From Escherichia coli (GTDB lineage: Bacteria; Pseudomonadota; Gammaproteobacteria; Enterobacterales; Enterobacteriaceae), in contig NZ_JAATUR010000034.1 of NCBI RefSeq assembly GCF_011881725.1, forward strand, positions 1-52,454: DNA of 52,454 bases, given 5' to 3'. Position numbers and translations under genes: made by a program. Positions within the stretch are counted from its first letter, which is position 1. Each line of letters begins with the position of its first letter. This document shows positions 8,095-21,567 of the stretch, piece by piece. Under the pieces are notes generated by a model, which saw nothing but the letters and a program-made list of their open reading frames with translations, had not been told where the DNA came from and did no database searches.

Positions 8095-9057
8095 ATGGCA
8101 ATTTCATCGCGTAATACACTTCTTGCCGCACTGGCATTCATCGCTTTTCATGCGCAGGCGGTGAATGTCACCGTGGCGTATCAAACCTCCGCCGAACCGG
8201 CGAAAGTGGCTCAGGCTGATAACACCTTTGCCAAAGAGAGCGGGGCGACCGTGGATTGGCGTAAGTTTGACAGCGGGGCCAGCATCGTGCGGGCGCTGGC
8301 TTCAGGCGACGTGCAAATCGGCAACCTCGGTTCCAGCCCATTAGCGGTTGCGGCCAGCCAACAGGTGCCGATTGAGGTCTTCTTGCTGGCGTCAAAACTG
8401 GGTAACTCCGAGGCGTTGGTGGTGAAGAAAAATATCAGTAAACCCGAAGATCTGATTGGCAAACGCATCGCCGTACCGTTTATCTCCACCACCCACTACA
8501 GCCTGCTGGCGGCGTTGAAACACTGGGGCATTAAACCTGGGCAAGTGGAGATTGTGAACCTGCAGCCGCCCGCGATTATCGCCGCCTGGCAACGAGGGGA
8601 TATTGATGGCGCTTATGTCTGGGCGCCAGCGGTTAACGCCCTGGAAAAAGATGGCAAGGTGCTGACCGATTCTGAACAGGTCGGGCAGTGGGGCGCGCCG
8701 ACTCTGGATGTCTGGGTCGTGCGTAAAGATTTTGCCGAGAAACATCCAGAGGTAGTGAAAGCGTTTGCTAAAAGCGCCCTCGATGCCCAGCAACCGTACA
8801 TTGTTAACCCTGACGCGTGGCTGAAACAGCCGGAGAATATTAGCAAGCTGGCGCGCTTAAGCGGCGTGCCGGAAGGCGATGTGCCGGGGTTGGTGAAAGG
8901 GAATACCTATCTGACGCCGTCGCAGCAAACTGCAGAACTAAGCGGGCCGGTGAATAAAGCAATTATCGACACCGCGCAGTTTTTGAAAGATCAGGGCAAA
9001 GTCCCGGCGGTGGCAAATGATTACAGCCAGTTCGTTACCTCTCGCTTCGTGCAATAA
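8095..9057 (+). CDS. tauA: TauA, periplasmic taurine-binding protein
   Basis: Periplasmic receptor of the taurine ABC importer, 320 aa. A Sec signal peptide occupies about residues 1-22 (MAISSRN, hydrophobic core, AQA). The mature part is an NMT1/SsuA-like aliphatic sulfonate-binding fold, with the typical early segment about GASIVRALASGDVQIG and WQRGDIDGAYVWAP in the second lobe. It starts the tauABCD operon, which supplies sulfur from taurine when sulfate and cysteine are scarce; CysB and Cbl control is known for E. coli. The ribosome site GGGGGAG is strong but lies in a possible hairpin. tauB follows after 12 bases. Confidence 0.98.
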   Translation: MAISSRNTLLAALAFIAFHAQAVNVTVAYQTSAEPAKVAQADNTFAKESGATVDWRKFDSGASIVRALASGDVQIGNLGSSPLAVAASQQVPIEVFLLASKLGNSEALVVKKNISKPEDLIGKRIAVPFISTTHYSLLAALKHWGIKPGQVEIVNLQPPAIIAAWQRGDIDGAYVWAPAVNALEKDGKVLTDSEQVGQWGAPTLDVWVVRKDFAEKHPEVVKAFAKSALDAQQPYIVNPDAWLKQPENISKLARLSGVPEGDVPGLVKGNTYLTPSQQTAELSGPVNKAIIDTAQFLKDQGKVPAVANDYSQFVTSRFVQ

Positions 9058-9069
9058 AAGGAGGCGCGG

Positions 9070-9837
9070 ATGCTGCAAGTTTCTCATCTCTATGCCGATT
9101 ATGGCGGTAAGTCGACGCTGGAAGATATCAACCTGACGCTGGATAGTGGCGAGTTGCTGGTGGTGCTGGGGCCGTCCGGCTGCGGCAAAACCACTTTGCT
9201 GAATTTGATTGCTGGTTTTGTGCCTTATCAGCACGGCAGCATTCAACTGGCGGGCAAACGCATTCAGGGACCGGGGGCAGAACGCGGTGTAGTTTTTCAG
9301 AATGAAGGATTGCTGCCGTGGCGCAATGTGCTGGACAACGTGGCGTTCGGTCTGCAACTGGCGGGGATGGAGAAAATACAGCGTCTGGAAATAGCTCGCC
9401 AGATGCTGAAAAAAGTCGGCCTGGAAGGCGCTGAAAAACGTTACATCTGGCAGCTTTCCGGCGGTCAGCGTCAGCGGGTGGGGATTGCCCGTGCGCTGGC
9501 GGCGAATCCCCAGCTGTTATTACTCGACGAGCCGTTTGGCGCGCTGGACGCCTTCACCCGCGATCAGATGCAAACCTTGCTGCTGAAACTCTGGCAGGAA
9601 ACAGGCAAGCAGGTGCTGTTGATTACTCACGATATAGAAGAAGCGGTGTTTATGGCGACCGAATTGGTTCTGCTTTCACCAGGTCCAGGGCATGTGCTGG
9701 AGCGTCTGCCGCTCAACTTCGCCCGCCGCTTTGTCGCGGGGGAGTCGAGTCGCAGCATCAAGTCAGATCCCCAGTTTATCGCCATGCGCGAATATGTTTT
9801 AAGCCGTGTATTTGAGCAACGGGAGGCGTTCTCATGA
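9070..9837 (+). CDS. tauB: TauB, taurine importer ATPase
   Basis: Cytoplasmic ATPase of the taurine importer, 255 aa. Walker [10 protein letters not shown] is at 34-42, the signature LSGGQRQR at 129-136 and Walker B LLLLDEP at 149-155, with the switch histidine in [17 protein letters not shown] overlapping the tauA stop codon is a very strong ribosome site. The gene overlaps tauC by four bases (ATGA, 9834-9837), so TauB and TauC are likely made in matched amounts. Length and motifs are standard for nitrate/sulfonate-type importers. Confidence 0.98.
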   Translation: MLQVSHLYADYGGKSTLEDINLTLDSGELLVVLGPSGCGKTTLLNLIAGFVPYQHGSIQLAGKRIQGPGAERGVVFQNEGLLPWRNVLDNVAFGLQLAGMEKIQRLEIARQMLKKVGLEGAEKRYIWQLSGGQRQRVGIARALAANPQLLLLDEPFGALDAFTRDQMQTLLLKLWQETGKQVLLITHDIEEAVFMATELVLLSPGPGHVLERLPLNFARRFVAGESSRSIKSDPQFIAMREYVLSRVFEQREAFS

Positions 9838-10661
9838 GTGTGCTCATTAACGAAAAACTGCATTCGCGTCGGCTGAAATGGCGCTGGCCGCTGTCGCGGC
9901 AGGTGACCTTAAGCATTGGCACGTTAGCGGTTTTACTCACCATATGGTGGACAGTAGCGGCGCTGCAACTGATTAGCCCGCTGTTTTTGCCGCCCCCGCA
10001 ACAGGTTCTGGAAAAACTGCTCACCATTGCCGGACCGCAAGGATTTATGGATGCGACGCTGTGGCAGCATCTGGCAGCCAGTCTGACACGCATTATGCTG
10101 GCGTTACTTGCGGCGGTGTTGATCGGTATTCCGGTTGGGATCGCGATGGGGCTAAGTCCAACGGTACGCGGAATTCTGGATCCGGTAATCGAGCTTTATC
10201 GTCCGGTGCCGCCGCTGGCTTATTTACCGCTGATGGTGATCTGGTTTGGTATTGGCGAAACGTCAAAGATCTTACTGATCTATTTAGCGATTTTTGCGCC
10301 GGTGGCGATGTCTGCGCTGGCGGGGGTGAAAAGCGCGCAGCAGGTTCGCGTTCGTGCCGCGCAGTCGCTGGGGGCCAGTCGTGCACAGGTGCTCTGGTTT
10401 GTCATTTTGCCTGGCGCGCTGCCGGAAATCCTCACCGGATTACGTATTGGTCTGGGGGTTGGCTGGTCTACGCTGGTGGCGGCGGAATTAATCGCCGCGA
10501 CGCGAGGTTTAGGTTTTATGGTTCAGTCTGCAGGTGAATTTCTTGCGACTGACGTGGTGTTGGCGGGGATCGCGGTGATTGCGATTATCGCTTTTCTTTT
10601 AGAACTGGGTCTGCGTGCGTTACAGCGCCGTCTGACGCCCTGGCATGGAGAAGTACAATGA
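9834..10661 (+). CDS. tauC: TauC, taurine importer permease
   Basis: Inner-membrane permease of the taurine importer, 275 aa, probably a homodimer in the complex. About six hydrophobic helices are visible, with an EAA-type loop [25 protein letters not shown] that contacts TauB (key residues G, A and LP). The N-terminus is basic (HSRRLKWRW) before the first helix. Both ends overlap their neighbours by ATGA, at 9834 with tauB and at 10658 with tauD, so translation of the operon is tightly coupled. Confidence 0.98.
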   Translation: MSVLINEKLHSRRLKWRWPLSRQVTLSIGTLAVLLTIWWTVAALQLISPLFLPPPQQVLEKLLTIAGPQGFMDATLWQHLAASLTRIMLALLAAVLIGIPVGIAMGLSPTVRGILDPVIELYRPVPPLAYLPLMVIWFGIGETSKILLIYLAIFAPVAMSALAGVKSAQQVRVRAAQSLGASRAQVLWFVILPGALPEILTGLRIGLGVGWSTLVAAELIAATRGLGFMVQSAGEFLATDVVLAGIAVIAIIAFLLELGLRALQRRLTPWHGEVQ

Positions 10662-11509
10662 GTGAACGTCTGAACATTACCCCGCTGGGGCCGTATATTG
10701 GCGCACAAATCTCAGGTGCCGATCTGACGCGCCCGTTAAGCGATAATCAGTTTGAACAGCTTTACCATGCGGTGCTGCGCCACCAGGTGGTTTTTCTGCG
10801 TGAACAGGCGATTACGCCACAGCAGCAGCGTGCGCTGGCCCAGCGTTTTGGCGAACTGCATATTCACCCTGTTTACCCTCATGCCGAAGGCGTTGACGAG
10901 ATCATTGTACTGGATACCCATAACGATAATCCGCCGGATAACGACAACTGGCACACCGATGTGACATTTATTGAAACGCCACCTGCGGGGGCGATTCTGG
11001 CGGCGAAAGAGTTGCCCTCGACTGGCGGCGATACGCTATGGACCAGCGGTATTGCGGCGTATGAGGCGCTTTCTGTTCCTTTCCGCCAGCTTTTGAGCGG
11101 GCTGCGAGCGGAGCATGATTTTCGTAAATCGTTCCCGGAATACAAGTACCGCAAAACCGAAGATGAACATCAACGCTGGCGTGAGGCTGCCGCGAAAAAT
11201 CCGCCGTTGTTACATCCGGTGGTGCGAACGCATCCGGTGAGCGGTAAACAGGCACTGTTTGTGAATGAAGGCTTTACCACGCGCATTGTCGACGTCAGCG
11301 AGAAAGAGAGCGAAGCCTTGTTAGGCTTTTTGTTTGCCCATATCACTAAACCAGAGTTTCAGGTTCGCTGGCGCTGGCAACCAAATGATATTGCGATTTG
11401 GGATAACCGCGTGACCCAGCACTATGCGAATGCCGATTATTTGCCACAGCGGCGGATTATGCACCGGGCGACGATTCTCGGGGATAAACCGTTTTATCGG
11501 GCAGAATAA
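10658..11509 (+). CDS. tauD: TauD, taurine dioxygenase
   Basis: Fe(II)- and 2-oxoglutarate-dependent dioxygenase, 283 aa. It hydroxylates taurine, which then breaks down to sulfite and aminoacetaldehyde; the sulfite enters cysteine synthesis. The iron ligands are visible: H99 and D101 in NWHTDVTF, and H255 in TQHYAN. R266 in QRRIMHR should hold 2-oxoglutarate. It is the last gene of tauABCD, overlaps tauC by four bases and converges on hemB. No anomaly was seen. Confidence 0.98.
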   Translation: MSERLNITPLGPYIGAQISGADLTRPLSDNQFEQLYHAVLRHQVVFLREQAITPQQQRALAQRFGELHIHPVYPHAEGVDEIIVLDTHNDNPPDNDNWHTDVTFIETPPAGAILAAKELPSTGGDTLWTSGIAAYEALSVPFRQLLSGLRAEHDFRKSFPEYKYRKTEDEHQRWREAAAKNPPLLHPVVRTHPVSGKQALFVNEGFTTRIVDVSEKESEALLGFLFAHITKPEFQVRWRWQPNDIAIWDNRVTQHYANADYLPQRRIMHRATILGDKPFYRAE

Positions 11510-11517
11510 GGAGAAGT

Positions 11518-11538
11518 GCCGGGTAGAGATTACCCGGC
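11518..11538. terminator. Hairpin between convergent tauD and hemB
   Basis: GCCGGGTA (11518-11525) pairs exactly with TACCCGGC (11531-11538) around a 5-base loop, in the 39-base gap between two converging genes. Neither side has a long T-run, so termination strength is uncertain. Position suggests a shared bidirectional terminator. Confidence 0.55.
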
Positions 11539-11548
11539 ATCATGGTCA

Positions 11549-12523
11549 TTAACGCAGAATTTTTTTCTCGGCCAGATCCAGCGCAAAGTAGCTGAAGATC
11601 AGATCCGCACCCGCACGCTTAATCGAACCTAAGCTTTCGAGTACCACTTTCTCTTCATCTATAGCACCCGCCAGCGCGGCGAACTTAATCATCGCGTACT
11701 CACCGCTCACCTGATACGCACCAATCGGCAATTCTGTCCGCTCACGCAGCTCACGCACGATGTCGAGATAGGCTCCGGCTGGTTTAACCATCAGGCAGTC
11801 TGCGCCCTGGGCTTCGTCCAACAGCGACTCACGAATCGCCTCACGACGGTTCATCGGGTTCATCTGATAGCTTTTGCGGTCGCCTTTTAATGCGCTTCCG
11901 GCAGCTTCGCGGAATGGGCCATAAAATGAGGAGGCGAATTTAGTCGAATACGACATGATCGCAGTATCTTTAAAGCCAGCGGCATCCAGTGCCTGACGGA
12001 TCGCCTGTACTTGACCATCCATTGCGGCGGAAGGAGCGATGAAGTCTGCGCCCGCAGCGGCAGCAACCACGGCTTGTTTACCTAAATTTTCCAGGGTCGC
12101 GTCGTTGTCGACGCCGTGATCGCACAGCACACCGCAGTGACCGTGAGAAGTGTACTCACAGAAGCAGGTGTCTGACATGACGATCATTTCAGGCACGGTC
12201 TGTTTGCAGATGCGCGACATACGCGCCACCAGACCATCTTCCCGCCATGCATCGCTGCCGGTTTCATCGGTATGGTGAGAGATGCCGAAAGTCATCACCG
12301 AACGAATCCCGGCATTGGCGATACGTTCGATTTCGCGCGCCAGATGTTTCTCTGGAATGCGCATCACGCCGGGCATGGCTTCAACGGCTTTGTAATCGTC
12401 AATTTCTTCTTCAACAAAGATCGGCAACACCAGGTCGTTAAGGCTAAGTGTTGTCTCTTCAAACATAGCGCGCAGCGCAGGGGATTTGCGCAGGCGACGA
12501 GGGCGTTGGATTAAGTCTGTCAT
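11549..12523 (-). CDS. hemB: HemB, porphobilinogen synthase
   Basis: Condenses two 5-aminolevulinate molecules to porphobilinogen in haem synthesis. The protein is 324 aa from the ATG at 12523 ([10 protein letters not shown]); the frame is open 11 codons further but without a good ribosome site. Active-site lysines K195 ([10 protein letters not shown]) and K247 (LMVKPAGAY) are present. The zinc site cysteines C120, C122 and C130 lie in [14 protein letters not shown], so this is the zinc-dependent type. It is a cytosolic enzyme, single gene, convergent with tauD. Confidence 0.98.
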   Translation of the reverse strand: MTDLIQRPRRLRKSPALRAMFEETTLSLNDLVLPIFVEEEIDDYKAVEAMPGVMRIPEKHLAREIERIANAGIRSVMTFGISHHTDETGSDAWREDGLVARMSRICKQTVPEMIVMSDTCFCEYTSHGHCGVLCDHGVDNDATLENLGKQAVVAAAAGADFIAPSAAMDGQVQAIRQALDAAGFKDTAIMSYSTKFASSFYGPFREAAGSALKGDRKSYQMNPMNRREAIRESLLDEAQGADCLMVKPAGAYLDIVRELRERTELPIGAYQVSGEYAMIKFAALAGAIDEEKVVLESLGSIKRAGADLIFSYFALDLAEKKILR

Positions 12524-13045
12524 GGTCTGCCTGATGTTTGTGGAATTAAGGCGCACAGTATACCTGAAGCAGGGTAGGAGTGTTTTACGAAAGTTGTCGT
12601 GATGTTGACAAGAAGGAATGAAAGGGGAGTCATGACATTTTTTATAGAGACAGCAATAAATTTATATTCACTGAAAATATTTTTAATTTTTATTTATAGT
12701 TCCTAATTATTAATTCATTGTTAGTTGGCGATGCTTTCTTGAATTTAATGGTTAAACTTTTCTTGTATATCGATAAAATATTTGTCTGGTTTGTTGTTTT
12801 TATATTCTTAGTATATATATATCAAAATAAATGTTGCCTGTAATTTATTGAAATAATGTGTTTTTACCATTTTTAATGCGTGTTTTGCCCTGTGGTTTAT
12901 ATATGTCCACATTCGGACTTAGGGGAAAGAATAATTGAACCATTCATCTGTAACGCAGCATAATCGCTAACGCAAAACATAATATGTTTTCTATGCATTG
13001 ATAATTGATGGATCAACTTATTACGTCCCTGAGGAGGGATGACAA
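12524..13045. promoter_or_regulatory. AT-rich divergent promoter region, hemB and autotransporter
   Basis: This 522-base gene-free region lies between the divergent hemB and autotransporter genes. From about 12630 to 12900 it is strikingly AT-rich, with runs such as TATATATATAT near 12815, the composition favoured by H-NS; silencing of the UpaC homologue by H-NS has been reported. The right end carries GAGGAGGGATGAC, a strong ribosome site 5-10 bases before the autotransporter ATG at 13046. No transcription factor site could be named. The frame 12897-13088 on the minus strand is not credible as a gene. Confidence 0.55.
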
Positions 13046-15997
<2,952 letters not shown>

Positions 15998-15999
15998 GA

Positions 16000-16016
16000 T
16001 TCTTCACTCTGAAGAA
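16000..16016 (+). terminator. Small hairpin after the autotransporter gene
   Basis: TTCTTCA and TGAAGAA form a 7-pair stem with a 3-base loop just after the stop codon. There is no T-run. It may slow 3' decay or act with the stronger hairpin downstream. Confidence 0.3.
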
Positions 16017-16035
16017 ATACTGGTAATTTAATCTA

Positions 16036-16709
<674 letters not shown>

Positions 16710-17867
16710 TCAAGATGCGGGGATGACCAGCGGTTTATTCCCGCTTAGCTCGGTGACCAGGTCATTGATACCATCGCTCATATTTTTAAAGCGCGTTAAT
16801 GGCGAACGGGTAACCACCACAAAAGCACCGATATTTTTTTGCGGGATCATCGCCATATAGGTAATGAAACCACCGCCGCCGCCCGTCTTCTGAATAATCC
16901 CCGGACGACCATCTTTCGGTGCCATATACACCCAGCCTAAACCGAGCGCATCCGCTTTGCCGGGTACATCCATGCCAATCACTTTCGTAAACTGCGCGCG
17001 CTGATAAATCAGCGTCTGCATACGATCCGCCTGGTTGCTGCGTTGATAAAAATCAGACGACAAATACTGCTGCATCCAGCGCATCATATCGCCTGGTGTG
17101 GAATAGACGCCGCCGCTACCAATTGCCGCCAGCGTGTTATTGCACGGACTGGCACCGCGCTCGGCAACCATCAAACGGCGGCACTGGTCCGGCGATGGCG
17201 TGTAGGTGGTGTCTTTCATCCCCAGTGGACGGGTAATTTGCTCTTCAAACAACTGGGTATAAGGCTTGCCGGACGCATTCGCCAGCGCATCTGCCAGCAG
17301 GTCGAACGCAAGGTTAGAGTACGCGGCCTGGCTGCCCGGCGCGGCTTTTAGCTTCGCCGTAGAAAGGTATTTCCAGCGTTGCTCGCGCGTTGGCCAGACA
17401 AATACCGGACGATTTGCCGCGCCGCCGGGCTGTTCACGGGGCAGGGCGCTGGTATGGGTTGCCAGATTCACCAACGTGATGGGGGCTCCATTGTAGGTTG
17501 GCACGCGTGCGCCTGGCGGGGCATATTTACTCAATGGATCGTTTAACTTCACCGTCCCCTGGTCCAGCAATTTCACCAGCATCTCACTGGTCATCAACTT
17601 GGTGAGCGAAGCAATACGCACGACCGAATCCAGCTGCGGGCGAACGTTATTACCAGGGCGAGTTTCACCATAACTGCGAAAGACACGCTGATTACCGTCG
17701 ATAACGACCAGCGCCATCCCGGTGGCACCGCTGCCGTAAAAAATATGATCGGCGTAACGATCGACTATGTCAGAGGCGAATTCAGGTTCGGCGATAGGTT
17801 GCGCCGCGTGGACAGAGGTCAATGACGCCGCACACAGCACGGCAGAAAAAAGCAGACTACGTTTCAA
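16710..17867 (-). CDS. ampH: AmpH, penicillin-binding DD-carboxy/endopeptidase
   Basis: Periplasmic serine peptidase of the class C beta-lactamase fold, 385 aa, acting on peptidoglycan cross-links and recycling. A signal peptide spans about 1-21 (MKRSLLFSAV to VHA). The catalytic motifs are S87-LTK90 (SxxK), YSN in AAYSNLAF and KTG in IQKTGGGGG. The start codon is TTG at 17867: the nearby ATG at 17880 is out of frame and the signal peptide begins right at the TTG. The ribosome site is weak. Divergent from sbmA, convergent with yaiV with no bases between the stop codons. Confidence 0.96.
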   Translation of the reverse strand: MKRSLLFSAVLCAASLTSVHAAQPIAEPEFASDIVDRYADHIFYGSGATGMALVVIDGNQRVFRSYGETRPGNNVRPQLDSVVRIASLTKLMTSEMLVKLLDQGTVKLNDPLSKYAPPGARVPTYNGAPITLVNLATHTSALPREQPGGAANRPVFVWPTREQRWKYLSTAKLKAAPGSQAAYSNLAFDLLADALANASGKPYTQLFEEQITRPLGMKDTTYTPSPDQCRRLMVAERGASPCNNTLAAIGSGGVYSTPGDMMRWMQQYLSSDFYQRSNQADRMQTLIYQRAQFTKVIGMDVPGKADALGLGWVYMAPKDGRPGIIQKTGGGGGFITYMAMIPQKNIGAFVVVTRSPLTRFKNMSDGINDLVTELSGNKPLVIPAS

Positions 17868-18218
17868 CGGTGGTGTCCATAAATTAAATGAAGGTGACTG
17901 AGCGTATTTATACTACTCGTTGATGGATTGCAAAGCGCAAATTAGTGCAATAATAGTGTTAAAAACGTAACGGTGCGTAAACACGATCTTTTTCCTGCTC
18001 ATGAATGTCTGCATTTGTGATCCTGTACGTGTTAATACGCTTATGTAAACAATCCTTTTTTTGTGAAATCCGTCGAAACAATTCTTCCAGTCAGGGGGAC
18101 GAACTAAGCGCCCTGCGGTAGGTCACAATGGGCGGTTTCATTTGGCTGACTCTTTGAAGTGGCCAGGCGGTTAATACACAGCAGTTGCTAAAACGATAAG
18201 AAGCTAGCAGGAGAGCAT
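17868..18218. promoter_or_regulatory. Divergent promoter region, ampH and sbmA
   Basis: This 351-base gene-free region separates ampH from sbmA and must hold promoters for both. GGAGA lies 7 bases before the sbmA ATG. sbmA of E. coli is known to depend on the envelope-stress factor sigma E, but I could not place its boxes confidently. I see no reading frame, repeat or strong hairpin in it. Confidence 0.5.
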
Positions 18219-19439
18219 ATGTTTAAGTCTTTTTTCCCAAAACCGGGAGCCTTTTTTCTCTCGGCCTTTGTTTGGGCATTGATTGCCGTAATCTTCTGGC
18301 AAGCCGGAGGTGGTGACTGGGTTGCCCGCATCACCGGGGCTTCTGGACAGATCCCGATTAGCGCCGCCCGTTTCTGGTCGTTAGACTTCCTGGTTTTTTA
18401 CGCTTATTACATTGTTTGCGTAGGACTTTTTGCTCTGTTCTGGTTTATCTACAGCCCGCATCGCTGGCAATACTGGTCAATACTCGGTACTGCGCTGATT
18501 ATCTTCGTTACTTGGTTTTTGGTGGAAGTTGGGGTTGCAGTCAACGCCTGGTATGCACCGTTTTATGATCTGATTCAAACCGCGCTCAGTTCGCCGCATA
18601 AAGTGACCATCGCACAGTTTTATCGCGAAGTCGGCGTCTTTCTGGGGATTGCGCTGATCGCGGTGGTTATCAGTGTGTTGAACAATTTCTTTGTCAGCCA
18701 TTATGTTTTCCGCTGGCGCACAGCGATGAACGAATACTATATGGCGAACTGGCAACAACTGCGCCATATCGAAGGGGCCGCGCAGCGTGTGCAGGAAGAC
18801 ACCATGCGTTTTGCCTCAACGCTTGAGAATATGGGCGTCAGCTTTATTAACGCCATCATGACGCTGATCGCCTTCTTGCCGGTGCTGGTGACGCTTTCCG
18901 CGCACGTACCAGAGTTGCCGATTGTTGGACATATTCCGTATGGTTTGGTTATTGCCGCGATTATCTGGTCGCTGATGGGAACCGGATTACTGGCGGTGGT
19001 GGGGATCAAACTGCCGGGACTGGAGTTTAAAAACCAGCGAGTAGAAGCAGCCTACCGTAAAGAGCTGGTCTATGGTGAAGACGACGCCACGCGTGCGACA
19101 CCGCCAACGGTGCGTGAGTTGTTCAGTGCGGTACGGAAGAACTATTTCCGTCTCTATTTTCATTATATGTATTTCAACATCGCCCGCATTCTCTACCTGC
19201 AGGTCGATAACGTTTTCGGTTTGTTCTTGCTGTTTCCGTCGATTGTTGCCGGTACGATTACGCTCGGCCTGATGACCCAAATCACCAACGTTTTTGGTCA
19301 GGTTCGTGGTGCTTTCCAGTATCTCATTAACTCATGGACCACGCTGGTCGAGTTGATGTCGATCTACAAACGTCTGCGCAGTTTTGAACATGAACTGGAT
19401 AATGACAAAATTCAGGAAGTAACCCATACATTGAGTTAA
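18219..19439 (+). CDS. sbmA: SbmA, inner-membrane peptide antibiotic importer
   Basis: Inner-membrane transporter of 406 aa with about seven to eight hydrophobic helices. It resembles the membrane half of an ABC exporter but has no ATPase domain and is driven by the proton gradient. It takes up microcins B17 and J25, bleomycin and proline-rich peptides; its natural substrate is not settled. Recognisable stretches are [13 protein letters not shown] at the start, [16 protein letters not shown], and [20 protein letters not shown] with the charged EDTMRFA. yaiW follows 11 bases downstream behind AAGGAGA, so the two form an operon. Confidence 0.98.
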   Translation: MFKSFFPKPGAFFLSAFVWALIAVIFWQAGGGDWVARITGASGQIPISAARFWSLDFLVFYAYYIVCVGLFALFWFIYSPHRWQYWSILGTALIIFVTWFLVEVGVAVNAWYAPFYDLIQTALSSPHKVTIAQFYREVGVFLGIALIAVVISVLNNFFVSHYVFRWRTAMNEYYMANWQQLRHIEGAAQRVQEDTMRFASTLENMGVSFINAIMTLIAFLPVLVTLSAHVPELPIVGHIPYGLVIAAIIWSLMGTGLLAVVGIKLPGLEFKNQRVEAAYRKELVYGEDDATRATPPTVRELFSAVRKNYFRLYFHYMYFNIARILYLQVDNVFGLFLLFPSIVAGTITLGLMTQITNVFGQVRGAFQYLINSWTTLVELMSIYKRLRSFEHELDNDKIQEVTHTLS

Positions 19440-19450
19440 AAGGAGAGGTA

Positions 19451-20542
19451 ATGTCGCGAGTCAATCATCTGTCTTCGCTTTCATTGTTGGCGGTTCTGGT
19501 TTTAGCGGGGTGTAGCAGTCAGGTACCACAGCCGTTGAAGAAGGGCGAAAAAGCGATAGATGTGGCGAGCGTGGTGCGGCAGAAGTTACCCGCTAGCGTA
19601 AAAGACCGCGATGCCTGGGCGAAAGATCTTGCCACCACTTTTGAAAGTCAGGGGCTGGCACCGACACTGGAAAATGTCTGCTCGGTGCTGGCGGTGGCGC
19701 AGCAGGAGTCAAATTACCAGGCGGATCCGGTCGTTCCAGGATTAAGTAAAATCGCCTGGCAAGAGATTGATCGCCGCGCCGAACGGATGCACATCCCTGC
19801 ATTTCTGGTCCATACCGCGCTAAAAATCAAATCGCCAAACGGCAAAAGCTACAGCGAACGGCTGGATTCCGTGCGCACAGAAAAGCAGCTGAGTGCAATT
19901 TTTGACGATCTGATCAGCATGGTGCCGATGGGGCAGACACTGTTTGGTTCGCTTAACCCGGTACGCACCGGTGGACCGATGCAGGTCAGCATTGCTTTTG
20001 CTGAACAGCATACCAAAGGGTATCCGTGGAAAATGGACGGTACGGTTCGTCAGGAAGTCTTTAGTCGTCGCGGTGGATTATGGTTCGGTACTTACCATTT
20101 ACTTAATTATCCTGCCAGCTATAGTGCGCCGATTTTCCGTTTCGCCGATTTTAATGCCGGTTGGTACGCCAGTCGTAATGCCGCGTTTCAGAATGCGGTC
20201 AGCAAAGCCAGTGGCGTGAAGCTGGCGCTGGACGGTGATTTAATTCGTTACGACAGTAAAGAACCCGGGAAAACAGAACTGGCAACACGCAAACTGGCGG
20301 GCAAACTGGGGATGAGTGAAAGTGAAATTCGTCGCCAGCTAGAGAAAGGGGATAGTTTCTCTTTTGAAGAGACGGTGCTGTATAAGAAAGTTTATCAACT
20401 CGCCGAAGCGAAAACGGGTAAATCGCTGCCGCGTGAAATGTTGCCCGGTATTCAACTGGAAAGCCCGAAAATCACCCGCAACCTTACCACCGCATGGTTT
20501 GCGAAGCGTGTCGATGAAAGGCGAGCGCGCTGCATGCAATAG
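19451..20542 (+). CDS. yaiW: YaiW, surface-exposed outer-membrane lipoprotein
   Basis: Lipoprotein of 363 aa in operon with sbmA. The lipobox LAGC places the lipidated cysteine at residue 21, and the next residue is Ser, fitting export to the outer membrane. The body matches the DUF1615 family; no catalytic motif is evident, although EFSFEETVLYKKVYQLA and the Trp/Tyr-rich RGGLWFGTYHLLNYPASY are conserved-looking. In E. coli YaiW is reported at the cell surface and aids uptake of the proline-rich peptide Bac7, consistent with a role beside SbmA. Confidence 0.95.
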   Translation: MSRVNHLSSLSLLAVLVLAGCSSQVPQPLKKGEKAIDVASVVRQKLPASVKDRDAWAKDLATTFESQGLAPTLENVCSVLAVAQQESNYQADPVVPGLSKIAWQEIDRRAERMHIPAFLVHTALKIKSPNGKSYSERLDSVRTEKQLSAIFDDLISMVPMGQTLFGSLNPVRTGGPMQVSIAFAEQHTKGYPWKMDGTVRQEVFSRRGGLWFGTYHLLNYPASYSAPIFRFADFNAGWYASRNAAFQNAVSKASGVKLALDGDLIRYDSKEPGKTELATRKLAGKLGMSESEIRRQLEKGDSFSFEETVLYKKVYQLAEAKTGKSLPREMLPGIQLESPKITRNLTTAWFAKRVDERRARCMQ

Positions 20543-20562
20543 TGATCAATAAGGAACAGTAG

Positions 20563-20593
20563 GCCAGATAAGGCGTTTTAGGCCACATCTGGC
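20563..20593. repeat. REP-like inverted repeat after yaiW
   Basis: GCCAGAT (20563-20569) and ATCTGGC (20587-20593) form the outer arms of a degenerate REP-like unit in the gap between converging yaiW and yaiY. It probably serves as transcript 3' end protection. Confidence 0.5.
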
Positions 20594-20603
20594 AAAATAA
20601 ATC

Positions 20604-20912
20604 TTACTGGCGGCGATGTCGCCAGTGCAGCCACACCGCAACTACCGCAAAGATGAAGCAGCCAACCAAAAACGGGATCAGCCCGAAAATGGTGCCGACC
20701 CCCAGACCAATTTCTACCCGTGGGCGGCCTGTCTCCTGAACCTGCATTAAACGCTCATAAACACCTGGCGCATGCACCAACAAATTCAGCAATTGCGCAC
20801 CAGCCCAAAAGCAAAACAGCACAAACAACGCATAAGCAATGTTGCCAGGCGTTGAAGAGGCGTCGCGATATTTTCCGCTAAACAGTGATTTTGACAGGGT
20901 GAAATCAGCCAT
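20604..20912 (-). CDS. yaiY: YaiY, small inner-membrane protein (DUF2755)
   Basis: Membrane protein of 102 aa with two clear hydrophobic helices, about residues 25-47 and 74-96, and a basic C-terminus ending WRHRRQ. The start at 20912 has GGAGG at ideal spacing. It is encoded alone, converging on yaiW and divergent from yaiZ. Function is unknown; the gene is conserved in enterobacteria. No motif suggests an enzyme. Confidence 0.9.
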   Translation of the reverse strand: MADFTLSKSLFSGKYRDASSTPGNIAYALFVLFCFWAGAQLLNLLVHAPGVYERLMQVQETGRPRVEIGLGVGTIFGLIPFLVGCFIFAVVAVWLHWRHRRQ

Positions 20913-21171
20913 AAAAACCTCCGGAAGTCATCTACTTCTCTTCTGGTGTGATACCAGCGGCTTATGGCAAGTCTGACAGGTCATTGAGATTGTCAATATC
21001 AGAATCATGGTAAATTGATGTTGGGAATATTCCCGAATCGTCAATCTTCGTTATGAGTCACAAAATGGCAACTTTAAGTTAAATTAATTAACAATTTTGA
21101 AAGTGCTGTCTGCACCACAGACGGATGTTGCAGAATATGCAAGGATGTTGTTTTTAGTTAACGGAGCTGCC

Positions 21172-21384
21172 ATGAGTCTGCCTGTAAAAATCCGCCGTGA
21201 CTGGCATTACTATGCGTTCGCCATTGGCCTTATTTTCATTCTTAATGGTGTAGTGGGGTTGCTGGGGTTTGAAGCAAAAGGCTGGCAGACATACGCAGTG
21301 GGGCTGGTGACGTGGGTGATTAGTTTCTGGTTAGCGGGGCTGATTATTCGTCGCCGCGATGACGAAACCGAAAACGCCCAATAA
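21172..21384 (+). CDS. yaiZ: YaiZ, small inner-membrane protein (DUF2754)
   Basis: Seventy-residue protein starting at the ATG at 21172 behind GGAG; the frame is open 25 codons further upstream, but that part has no ribosome site. Two membrane helices are seen (about 13-33 and 40-60), followed by a charged tail RRRDDETENAQ. Function is unknown. Its stop codon lies in the loop of a 9-pair hairpin (21373-21400). Confidence 0.85.
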   Translation: MSLPVKIRRDWHYYAFAIGLIFILNGVVGLLGFEAKGWQTYAVGLVTWVISFWLAGLIIRRRDDETENAQ

Positions 21385-21400
21385 CAGGAGCTTGGGCGTT
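21373..21400 (+). terminator. Hairpin overlapping the yaiZ stop codon
   Basis: AACGCCCAA (21373-21381) pairs exactly with TTGGGCGTT (21392-21400). The loop includes the yaiZ stop codon. There is no T-run beyond two Ts. Confidence 0.45.
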
Positions 21401-21429
21401 CGCGAGTGCTGGCAAAGTGCTCGTTGTTT

Positions 21430-21508
21430 ATGCCGGATGCGGCGTGAACGCCTTATCCGGCCTACGAAATCGAATCAGGTAGGCCTCATAAGCGCTGCGC
21501 ATCAGGCA
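21430..21508. repeat. BIME: two REP units in opposite orientation
   Basis: A REP unit at 21432-21461 (GCCGGATGCGGCG...CGCCTTATCCGGC) is followed by a second, inverted unit at about 21480-21507 (TAGGCCTCATAAGCGC...GCGCATCAGGCA). It lies between converging yaiZ and ddlA, the usual place for BIMEs. Confidence 0.85.
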
Positions 21509-21567
21509 ATCTTACGTTTGCCATCAGTCATAAACGCCTGATAAAAATATTATCGGGCGATTGAAAA

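Noticed and set aside
21430..21508. Repeated palindromes as a CRISPR array
   Set aside because: The units are REP sequences in inverted pairs with no regular spacers.
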